From Engraulis encrasicolus (Eukaryota; Chordata; Actinopteri; Clupeiformes; Engraulidae), in NCBI RefSeq assembly GCF_034702125.1, contig NC_085862.1:18338891-18402890 (forward strand): DNA of 64,000 bases. The letters run 5' to 3'. The notes beneath the pieces were generated by a model that saw only the letters and a program-made list of their open reading frames with translations, was not told the DNA's origin and searched no databases. Position numbers and translations under genes: made by a program. Of this stretch, positions 23,311-55,445 are shown one piece after another. Numbering within the stretch: position 1 is the first letter of the stretch; each line of letters begins with the position of its first letter.

Positions 23311-24470
23311 AGAAATGTACCGTAAAAAAGGGAAAATGATGCTGAGGCTATTGCCATTTCAAATGTTGCCGAATGAAATGTGCAGCAAATGGCATCCAGC
23401 TGCACATTTGGATGCAAGGAGCGGCTCTTAATGACGCAATATTGAGATTATATAGCCTAGTTGAGTCTTTTCCGCAATGAGTGAATGGGCCCACCTGCAC
23501 AAAGAGGCTACAGGGACTGTTATGTCTTGGTCTTGTGCGTGTCTTGATCTTGGATCCCAGTCATGCATTGAGCTTGCATCCCACTGTCTTGGTGTGTGTG
23601 TCTGTTCACATTTTCAATAAAGGGGTGTTAAGTCAAATTTGTGTTTTCTTATGATTTTCCCTGACTCTCCTCTTAGAATAAAAAAATGCAAATAGTCTTA
23701 GAATAAAAAAATGCAAATAGTCCTTCCGCGGACTAGGCTATTTGATACCGGGTCGCACGACATGAGTTTAAAAAAAAATGCCAGAAGACATGCCTTTGTT
23801 ATGCACTGCAGTGCGGTAGGCCTACATATCTAAAATATAACTTTTAGTTTCGCCACATTGCATTAGCAAAACAAGAACACTAATTTCCAATAACAAGCAA
23901 ACTTTTCTGTGCGGTGCCGTCTAATCTAGTTGAATGTCAAATAGCCTATGCCAGAGCTGCGAGGCCGCGCCCCCCTTATTTTCAATGCACCACTTAACCA
24001 GGAGATAACCCAGCCATGCACGGCGCAAAATGTTTCTCAATGAACATAAACATGACCAGAGAACGCATATTCTGCATGATGAAAAGTAGGCTAGTAATTG
24101 GTTTTGGGTGATTCCTTGCAACATAGACCAAGAACTGGCTCCACAAATTAGTGGGGTAATTGTTGTCAGTTTAATAGTCAAATAGGCCTACTAAATACTA
24201 TGATTAAATGCAGGCTGTTAGTTACACATATTGAATGCCATTATATAGAATGGAGTGAAGGAAAAGGATTAGCTTATTATTAGGCCCTATTAATATTGGG
24301 CCTATTAATAATAACAATGACAAAAAAATGCAATAATAATAATAAGAAGAAGAAGAATAAATAATAAAAATAATAACAATTATTATTATTAACAAATAAT
24401 ACTAAGTAATTATTATTAATAATAATTAATAATAATAACAAGTATTATTGTTAGCCTATTATATTAACAG

Positions 24471-24526
<56 letters not shown>

Positions 24527-25209
24527 AATGCGCGAGTCGCGACTGCCGGTCCGCGGGGGGAAAATGGGACTCAAACCGGTCTCTGGTGCCAAAAAGGTTG
24601 GGGAACCCTGGCGTACCCTATTCCACTTGCAGGGTTCCCAATTGCACCTGGGATTCCACAATAGGGCCCACTGTGTCTTGAGTTTGTGTCTTGTTGTTCT
24701 TGTTAACTGTGTCTGTCTGGCCATGGGCTGGCTGTCTCTTCTATCTCAGTCTTCTTCTCCATCGGTAATGTCAGATGTCAAAAACAATAGACAAATACAC
24801 CAGAGTTTAGATGGGAAAGATTCAAACCCCCTCATAGCCACTGAGGTGAGTGTAATGCCAATTGGGCTGTCTTTTTTGCTGATTTACAGTGCACAGTAAT
24901 AAGTATCCCCCTTTTGAAAAGTTGCATTTTGAAAAATAATTTGATAACCATAAGTTATTTCCTAAATGTGCTTAGGGTAAGTTAAATACAACATCTGAGT
25001 TTACAACAGAAAGTTACGGTAAGTAATGTAACTTAAATTAGGCCTACATATTTTTCCATTCTTGTGAAATTATGGTGGTGCAAAAGTGTACACCCCAATG
25101 GAAGTCTGAAAGAAAAGCTACATTTCAGCATTCAGTAATTTAACGAGCATTCAATCAATCTAAGGTTAGTTTAAGGACTCATTACACATTTATCTATCAG
25201 ATAATTGGC
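23311..25209. other. Stretch without a gene, with AT microsatellites
   Basis: It has a direct 30-bp duplication near 23674-23730 (AATAAAAAAATGCAAATAGTC), AAT/ATT-rich sequence at 24300-24524, and a hAT-like end (AAAAAGGTTGGGGAACCCTG) at 24590-24610. No supported gene. Confidence 0.45.
24471..24524. repeat. (TTA)n microsatellite
   Basis: About 18 tandem ATT units next to more diffuse AAT repeats. Confidence 0.95.
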
Positions 25210-25216
25210 TATATAA
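25210..25216 (+). promoter_or_regulatory. Candidate TATA box of locus B
   Basis: TATATAA (inside GGCTATATAACAG) lies about 175 bp before the candidate start codon at 25387. GC boxes (CCGCCCCGCC) lie in between. It fits a core promoter but is weak evidence alone. Confidence 0.3.
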
Positions 25217-25386
25217 CAGTGTTTTGCAGAGCAACCCCTTCCCATTTCCTGCTGTAAGCAATGACACCACATGGAAGAGAGAAAACCTGAGAAAAAGTTT
25301 TACACCGCCCCGCCTCTGCCCTGCCTCTCCAGTTTAGAAGAACAGCGGTGCTTGTAATCAGGACCTGTATGCGATACAGCGCACAG

Positions 25387-27861
25387 ATGTCTGGTAAGTG
25401 TCTGGTTTTCCTCTGACTGTAAACTTAAAACTTAATTCAAACTAGATGCGTTGTGCAGTGTTGTTATTGTCGTTTTCGATGTTGACTGAATCATTGGGCT
25501 ATATTACGCACGCAGTTGAAGTGTTTTGTTTCGTCGTTTTGAGCATGTAAAAGTTTCGCACCTTTTTCCGCTGCTAATACGCCTACGTCAAGTTATTCTT
25601 TTGAGCATAACGATGAGGGTCGTGTAGGTCGGAAAATGCCATGATACGCCTGATTAGGCTACGTCGTTGATTAAATGCGATCTCAACATGGAAAGAGATT
25701 GGAGACATGAGGAGTTGATGCACAACGTGAACGGCAGCCGGTGTTTCCGCAGTCGCATGCCCGTCTCCTCTCTACAGCTAGCATGTCCGCGCCTGGACCT
25801 CAAGTCATACACGCGCAAAACCTGTGACAACTGTAGGCTTGGTTAATTTCTCTTAACGAGAAGCGCGACGATGTGGCGCACAATTTTTATGGACAACTGC
25901 TGAACGGTGGAAATCACCAGACATTCTGATGCGCAACGCGTCATAGGCTAGCCTACTCCATGTTGCGTGCATCGCCTGTGGCTTTGACCCGTTAACAACA
26001 CATCATACCATACCATACACACAACCGCTTTTCGTTCGAGTCTCGCAACAGTTCTCTCCAAATATCACCAGAACTTCGCATTAATAACTACAAGCACAGT
26101 GCATTTGGGCAAATAACTAGCCCACCCATTTCGTTAACAATATAGGCCTAGACAACCATTAGTCAATGTATGTAGGCCTATATGTTTTTAGACATCCCAT
26201 CATGGAGAAGTAATGGAGGGTGGGCAAGAAAATAACACAAGAAAATCTAAAAAAAAAAAAAAGAGAGAGAGAGAGAGACAACTCTGTGAAACTGTAAACA
26301 TAATATTCAAATGTACTACATGCATTTAAATGCATATGATAAAGGAGTCTTGACCTACCTTTGCTTTAAATATTTCGTATTTTATTTAGACTGAAGCAAA
26401 AATAAACGTTAGGGCCTAGATGTGACGCGATTCCCTTATGGACGCGTCTGAAATCCATTTGTTCTTTTCGGAAAATCTATGCTAACCTTTTGATTATAGG
26501 CTATATATATATATATTTTTTTTAAACATGTAGGCCTAACAGTTAGAACTCTTGCATTTTCAAGTAAGATTTGACTGATGTCTGACGACTGTGATCTCTT
26601 TTCACAATTAAGACCATTAATTGTCGCATGCTCCGGACCGGTTGACATTTATGGAATTGCCCAATAGGCCTATATTGAGTAATGATGTAGCCCCCCAAGT
26701 GCAGTTTTTAACGAATTGCAATATTGCTTAGGCTAGTTTGTTTTTTGTTTATTTCGGTTTACTTTATTTATTCAATTTACTCAATTATATTAGTTTTGTC
26801 AATCCTGCCGCGTGAACTGGAGTGAGAATGTTAACTCATACACTTCAAGCGCGCCAACTTGTCAAATTTCTTATCAAACATTAGCCTATTCAACCACCCT
26901 TGCATAATCTCCTGGATTGCTGTCGTGTTGTTGTTTAGAATAATCTACTATGTGTAGGCTATTCAGTCAATAGTGCAGAGCGCGCATATATGTCCGTGGT
27001 TTTAAAAGGCTTTGTTACAATAGGCCTACATTACGCATTGACTTTTGGTGATAAGAAATAGCCTAATAATAATAATAACCTACATGCAGCAGTTGGAAAC
27101 TATGTTCTAATTCGCTGTGCGTGCTTATTATCTCAATAAACATTGATTTCCCCACACACTCAAGGAAAAACATAATCAACCTATTTCGTCGGTCTGTCTG
27201 GCCGCTTTTTCAGCACCGTGAATTATAGGCATAATGTATATTTAACTGCTATTGCTTTCTTGTTTAGCATAGTTGTAATGATAACAACTATGTTATTGTG
27301 TAGAAAATGTAGATATAAGCTACCGATGTAGCCTTCTGTACCATTTGTTCATTTTTTCATTGTGTGGACATTTTCTCAGTCAGGCAATATAGTGAGGACG
27401 GACTTTAAAGTGTATTTCTATTTTCACTCTGCAGGGATAGTACCCATTTTCACAGCCCTCTGGACCAGAGTGTCCGAGTGCTGCAGTTGTCTCTCTTGGG
27501 ATTCAGGTAAGGCAGCCTTTTCCTAGACTTTAAAATACAAGTACAAGTCCTACAAATAACAAGTCCTTATGAATACAAGACTACTTAGAATTTGATGGTG
27601 GTCGTAAATATTTGTGAAAAAGGTAACATTTGTGATTGTGAATGGGCAGCACTCATTCTTGAAATTAACTAGTGGAAATATTACACAGTGCATCTTTACA
27701 ATAAAAGTAGATTGCAAGATTGCACAGGCTCTCTCTCTCTCTCTCTAGGTGATGAGCTCCCCGTTCAGGAAACCAGCCATGCCAGCTCCGTTCAGCCATT
27801 CGTGGATGATCCTTCTGTTTACAACTTTCATTGGGGAGCACAGGCTGGCCTGCATACTTGA
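25387..27861 (+). CDS. Putative three-exon gene for a 63-residue protein (function unknown)
   Basis: Exon 1 is 25387-25393 (ATGTCTG followed by GTAAGT). Exon 2 is 27435-27506 (after CTCTGCAG, before GTAAGG). Exon 3 starts at 27749 (after a CT tract ending CTCTAG) and reaches TGA at 27859-27861. The coding length is 7+72+113 = 192 nt, an exact 64 codons. The product starts MSGIVPIFTALWTRVSECC and continues SCLSWDSGDELP. It has a short hydrophobic N-terminus next to a CCSC cluster (a possible palmitoylation site) and ends HWGAQAGLHT. Locus A has the same exon phases and the same C-terminal words. I do not recognise the family, and a non-coding transcript or pseudogene remains possible. Confidence 0.4.
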
Positions 27862-27936
27862 GCGAAATGGGAGCAAAGGAATCTACACTGTATTTACAAG
27901 GAAATTGGCCTTTCCACTTAATTCTAAAGCTATAGG

Positions 27937-28215
27937 TCACCGGAGGACAGCGAAGGTCCCGGAGAGCCATGTCCCCACCAGTGCCTGACAACCATGTGCC
28001 AGCCCACTGATGCACCTCATGCTCCCGCTGGACTGGAGTATGTTTACCAGTTCCAGGATCGACTCCAGTTGGCGCATGGCACTGGAGCCATCAAGTTGGG
28101 CAGCAGCCCAGCTGTTCTTCTTGTGTGCAGGTCAGCAGCAGACAGAGACGGCCACGGAGAGCCATGTACCCACCAGTGCCTGACAACCACCGGGGGGAGA
28201 GGGTACGTCAGCCAC
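27937..28215 (+). repeat. Conserved block downstream of locus B, with an internal duplicate
   Basis: 28018-28213 matches the block after locus A. Its short piece around CGGAGAGCCATGTACCCACC (near 28155) is also present at about 27960 (CGGAGAGCCATGTCCCCACC), within the same locus. The acceptor-like CTGTTCTTCTTGTGTGCAG recurs at about 28110-28130. Confidence 0.55.
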
Positions 28216-28773
28216 GCTGCCAACTGGAGATCATCCACCACCACTCACTGCGTCCCTACCAGGGCCTGCTGTCCATCGGGAGGAGAGGGGTAACAGACGT
28301 CATTCAAGCCATCACTCGCCTGCACCAGCACATAACCCAATGACACCTCTTAGCGCTGTTCTACCTCCTACAGTTCCACCACAGTCCCAGGGACCAGCCC
28401 CACACTTCCACCTGGGCCCCGGAGACACCTGTGTTGGCTCCAGTTATGCCCTTTTCTCGGGGCGAGGAAAGGGGGGCTGCAGTGTAACGCTGATCCCACC
28501 TGGACTGAACTGTGTGTCATGATCTCCCATTATTATTTCCCTCTTTGTCTGTGTCTGTAGCATATGTGTGTGAATGTGCATGTACTGTACGTCACATGAA
28601 TATTGTTTCCCACTTCCTCGTGTGCCTTGTAGAATTCTGTGAGTGTGTTAATCAGTTTCAGGATGGGTTTTGATTTGGGGCAGGTGTCCAGGAGCAGGAG
28701 GGAATAATTAAGGGACTAGAGAGGATGAATATTGATAGGGGTGTAGGCTAATCGATCAGAAAGAAAGAGGGGA
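28216..28773. other. Stretch without a gene
   Basis: No supported frame. The phrase CTACCTCCTACAG at about 28362 is shared with the segment after locus A (about 23240). Confidence 0.4.
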
Positions 28774-29201
28774 TGTTACCTCCGGGTTTAGTTTGGTTAC
28801 TCCTCCCCCCCCTATCAATTAATCTCTTGTTAGGGACCGTTAATTGATAATGATTGTCCTTTTTCAGATTCACAGTGCTCATCAGTGGCGACACCAGGGG
28901 ATTGGGGAGGAGCGCTGCCTATTTAAACCGGAGGGTGACTTTGGTTCTCTCTCCTCCTCCTCCGAGCATCCGGCCTGTACTTCCCCGTTGCGTTCCCCGT
29001 TTTTTGCATTTTTTGACACCATTGCCGTTTTGTGAAGTTTTTTTTCTAATTACAACGGCTCGGCCCCTTATTTTTGTTCATACCCTAGACATTTGCGTAG
29101 GAGCTCGGCTCTTCTTTTGTTCACCCCTCTCTTTTGTTTAATAAATATCCTTTTGATCCCATTTTTCCGCTTTTGAGTCCCTTTTGTTACGTTCTGTAAC
29201 A
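28774..29201 (+). repeat. LTR-like segment
   Basis: It starts TGTTACC and ends CTGTAACA, so the ends form a short inverted repeat with TG...CA. It contains CTATTTAAA (TATA-like, about 28918) and TTTAATAAATATCC (polyadenylation-like, about 29138) in LTR order. No target-site duplication is seen. The sequence to its right is a LINE tail and not an LTR-element leader, so this may be a solo LTR or a chimaera. Confidence 0.45.
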
Positions 29202-29204
29202 TAT

Positions 29205-29370
29205 TGGGCGCCCAAAGAACACCTGGCGAAGGACCGTGATGACAGAGCTAAAGGGGATGGGGCTGTCCTGGGATGGAGCACAGGCCAAAGCACGAGACAG
29301 GGTTCAGTGGCAGTGTATGATTGCGGCCTAATGTCCCAGGACGAAGAGGATAAGTAGGTAAAGTAATCGA
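29205..29370 (+). pseudogene. Terminal tail of a LINE ORF2-like protein
   Basis: The frame from 29205 reads GRPKNTWRRTVMTELKGMG, then LSWDGAQAKARDRVQWQ and a stop. This resembles the conserved end of many LINE endonuclease-RT proteins (GRPK.TWRRTV...W..A...A.DR..W). It is 5'-truncated. Confidence 0.65.
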
Positions 29371-29664
29371 TCATGGTTCTAAGACATGTAGTAGATTTTA
29401 ATCAGAGCTGTGGAGAGGCCAGATGTGCAAATACAGTGTAGTGCTTTAATATTTAATTTATTGTTTTTTTGTTTTCTGGGTGACACCACCTTTTGCCCAC
29501 ATTAGTCTGTGAAAGGGTAGCCAATAAACTGGACAAAACTGTATCTGCTGCCTCCGTTGTGATTCTTTGAAGTGACTACAGGTCGGTGTTGCAATACCAT
29601 AAACATCAAAGGATTCCACCTGAATGTCATTAAGCAATGGATGACCGACAACTTTTTCAAACAA

Positions 29665-30374
29665 TTGTAAGACTGAGATCTTTTTTGATCTCCCCAAATC
29701 AATTCACTATGTCACTCTTAATTTATCTACCCTCACCTTTTGTGAAACCTCCACCAAAAGCCGCTGGGTCATCTTTGACTTTGAACCATCACCAACTCAG
29801 AGTCATCACCTGCCTTAAAGGGGTATGCCACTATTTTGGGGTTAATACAGTTAAAAGCGTTGGCCAGGGTTTATGAAGGTGGTAAAGTGTCTTATTTTTC
29901 ATGTAAGCTGTTGTCTTGCTTTAAGACAAGTTAAAAGAGGGAGCATGTCGCTAAGCTAGTGAAAGTCAATGTATCCGTGTAGCGTGCTACAATGCTACAC
30001 AGATCCATTGACTTTCACTAGCTTAGCAACATATTCCCTCTTTTAACTTGTGTTGAAGCAAGACAACGCTTAACATGAAAAATTACCACCTTTATAAACC
30101 ACAGCCAACAATTTTAACTGTATTAAGCCCCAAAATAGTGGCATACCCCTTTAACCCCTTCCTATCATTTCAGCATTCAGAAACCATTATATATACCTTC
30201 ATAACATCTCAGTTTGACTACTACAGCGCCCTCTACCTTGGCCTCCCGCAGTCCCAGATAAGACACCTACAGCTGGTGCAGAATCCATTCCTCTCCTCTC
30301 CTCTCTGCATGGCTCCCCATCTGTTTTGGAATCCAATTCAAAAATACTCTTTAGTTTTTAAAGGTGCATTGTAG
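29665..30374 (+). pseudogene. L2-like LINE fragment, split by a MITE
   Basis: The left part (29665-29814) has SRWVIFDFEPS, similar to L2 RT words such as LGVIFDS.L.FE. The right part (30155-30374) has ITSQFDYYSALYLGLPQSQI and RHLQLVQNPFLSS. The split coincides with the TTAA element at 29819-30150. Decayed, non-functional. Confidence 0.7.
29819..30150. mobile_element. Palindromic MITE with TTAA target site (332 bp)
   Basis: Ends AGGGGTATGCCACTATTTTG and its inverse; the whole element is a near-palindrome centred near 29985. It is flanked by TTAA at 29815-29818 and 30151-30154, as in piggyBac- or Kolobok-type insertions. It interrupts an L2-like fragment. Confidence 0.85.
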
Positions 30375-32059
30375 TATCAAGGTCCCCTCTTCTTTTAAGA
30401 AATAATTTTCCAGAACATTTCCAGGAGGTTTTTGAAATAAGTCATGACAGAGGCAGTTATGCACTTCAGCCTCGTGATTCTAAAACAGGAAAATTCTAGC
30501 GAAATGTGTGTGTGAAATTGTGAGCAGAAAGGGGAACGCGTTTTTCTGAAAGACAGGAAGAGGGTGTGTGTGAGTGCAGCAGCAGTTGGGCATGCTGGTT
30601 AGGCACAGTGGTCTATTAACTCCGGCTGCAAACAGGGCTCACACAGCGTCTGTGTGCATGTGCGGTTATGTGACCCAGAGATTGAAAGTACTCATTAATC
30701 AAAGTACTCATTAATCAAAAGTGGCCTAATTTCAAGTAGAATAGGGATATATTGGTATTTGTATTAATATGTTAATTTGTAATAATTAAGATGTTTGTGT
30801 CACAAGTCTTATTTTCTCTCGCTGACCCATGGGCACCGGAGGAGGTGCGACAGGCAGCAATGCCCAGCAGGTATTAACAGCTACCAGAGAAATAGCTACC
30901 TGTACAATCCAGAGGCACTAGGTAATTTTGAGTCAATTAATCAGCTCCACAAATCCTCCAATGATGGAATGACTCATTAATAGATGACACAAACCATCTT
31001 GGCCACTTCCACTATCAGAAAACCTCACTTGCAAAGACGGCTTGTGAGGTATGTGGTGTGTCGTGATGAATGTGGTTCCACTTGTGCGCCACAATTATTC
31101 ATCAGGAACTATGGCAACAAGCCCACTGCAAACCTCAGTTGGAGAAAATCAAGTCACAGTGGACTACTGGGACCGGTTTATGGGACCACACCCTCATGTT
31201 TCAGAGCTTCTTTTCACCCCCTCCGGCCCTGTTGGTGATATGTAGCTTCAAGCTTGGATTCCACGAGATCAGGCCATTTACAGGAAATGGCTTTATCACA
31301 TGCTGCCTCAGTCACTGGCAAAAAATAAGCTATTCTTCTCAGATGCTATCAGATTTAAAACATATATCTTAATATGGGACATACTGTGCAATGATTCAGA
31401 GTTAATCAACTTCACAAATCAGCTGATAACTTAAATAGTTGTTAATGGCATTTTAGAGGAAGAAGCAGTGGAACAACTGTTGAAAAAACTTTTAAGTCAA
31501 ACTTCCACTCTTTTTCATTGTTACCCAATTAGCCAAGACTTACTTCTCTCTACTTCAAAAATCTCAGGTGAATTCCTAGAGAAACTTGTCTTCTTTGGAA
31601 CATAGTGTGAGCAGGCTACAGCATAGGCCTACTGGTAGTCAGGGCAAAGCTGCCCTACAAAGGCACTGTGCAGTAACTACATATATGTTGTCAAAATTGA
31701 GTTTAAATTGAAAATGGTCATCACAACACCTCTTTTATCTTGTGACAAAGCCTTAAAGTCCAATTGTGTCCCGTTATAGAGATATTGCCATGTCAAATTT
31801 GCAGTAACTAAAATATCCAACCTAATACCAATACTTTGAAGGCTATTTTCTCAGTGTTGGCATAGTTACTGGACTTTGCCTTGGTAGAGCACAGGAGCCT
31901 TGTTATTATGGACTGATGTTCGTTGTTGTGAAATGTTGCGCAGCATCACTGCAAGTACAGTAAGGGGGATAAGGACAGGTCAGACATTCATGTTATTAAC
32001 ATTCACTGAATGCCCTGTCGCCCATGGTGCGCAGGAGTGTGGAGGGAATTGTAAGGAGG
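30375..32059. other. Stretch without a gene
   Basis: Positions 30821-30871 (GCTGACCCATGGGCACCGGA onward) are a 51-bp LINE 3'-end segment repeated at 36804-36854. No supported gene otherwise. Confidence 0.5.
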
Positions 32060-32385
32060 AGTGTGTCAGTGGAGCGTAGTGTGCAGGTGGGATTGTATGG
32101 GGTGAGGAGACTTGTGATGTAGGAGGGTGCAAGGTTGTGCTGGGCCTTGTATACTAGGAGGAGAATTTTGAAATGGATACGTGAATGGATAGGAAGCCAG
32201 TAATTGATAGAGGATAGGGGTATTGTGATGCCAGGGTCTGGTGTGTGTAATTAATCTTGCTGCTGAGTTTTTAATATATTGTAGACGGTTTATCAACTTT
32301 GCAGGGAGACCATTGAGTAGGGCATTGCAATAGTCCAATCTGGAAGTTACGAAAGCATGAATGAGGGTCTCAGCAGAGGTAGGGG
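32060..32385 (-). pseudogene. L2-like LINE C-terminal fragment
   Basis: Minus frame: MDYCNALLNGLPAKLINRLQ, then YIKNSAARLITHTRPWHH. This matches the conserved L2-clade RT tail (LDYCN.L..GLP...I.RLQ..QN.AARL). Later text is frameshifted. Confidence 0.8.
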
Positions 32386-32388
32386 TAA

Positions 32389-32643
32389 GGCCGGCCGCAC
32401 ATTGGCTCCGACAGCACTGCGGCGCACTTTCGCTTCCGACAGAATTCGGACCCCCAAACCCAATTTCACACGAACATAGTATTGCTTGTCAATGGGCGGC
32501 GCAGACAAAATAGAACTTGCTATCCGACACCGGCGAATGTCCGTGGACATCGGCGCCAGTGTGCAGGGTTCTATTGAAAAAATGGAATCGAAATTTTGCG
32601 GAGCAGTGCGCAGCACTTTGTCGGAGCCTATGTGCGGAAGCCC
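32389..32643. mobile_element. Harbinger-like MITE (255 bp)
   Basis: Inverted ends GGCCGGCCGCACATTGGCTC and GGGCTTCCGCACATAGGCTC, each followed by CGACA. It is flanked by TAA at 32386-32388 and 32644-32646. Confidence 0.8.
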
Positions 32644-32899
32644 TAAGAGTGGGGGCGGAGTCTGGAGATGGTTTTGAGGTGGAAAAACCTCAAAAGGTAG
32701 GGCAGCCGTGGGCTCAGACAATCAGACATGTACTAGTTTTATGCATAACCTGATAAGTTTCAATGCTGTAACTTGTGTCTTCCTTAGATGATCACATGAC
32801 AACGGGTGTAAGTGTGTAATGGACTTTGAAATGAACAAATGTGCCTTTTACAAATGTACAGTAAATTAATAAAACTTGACATTTTTCCAAAAAAAAGTT

Positions 32900-32905
32900 T
32901 TTATT
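32900..32905 (-). terminator. Polyadenylation signal of aldh9a1 copy 1
   Basis: AATAAA on the minus strand about 315 nt after the stop codon. The 3' UTR between them is also present after copy 2 (58980-59372), with its own AATAAA at 58980-58985. Confidence 0.6.
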
Positions 32906-33219
32906 TTCAAATAACTTGCAATTTCAGCTAATTGTTCTTGTTTACAAAAAAAATTGCTGACGTTTCAGCCATTGGTCCTGGTGAAGAGGTAATTCTTAAG
33001 GCACAATTTCTGAATAGGTGCACTGTTGCAAATACACACATACAGCCTAAATGCAGCATCTTAAAACTGCATAACTGTATAAAAATGTAATGGACCTTAG
33101 TGAAAAATGTTTGCTTTTTTTCCCCTGCTACAGCATGAATGTTAAAGTCACAAATCTACAAATCTAAGTCACATTTCTTAGGAAGAGCTGAAGGTTTCTG
33201 GAGTTTTGGGCTTAAAACA

Positions 33220-55445
<22,226 letters not shown>

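Noticed and set aside
29202..29220. Primer-binding site (TGGGCGCCC) after the LTR-like segment
   Set aside because: The same bases start a good LINE-tail frame (GRPKNTWRRTV), so the primer-site reading is probably chance.
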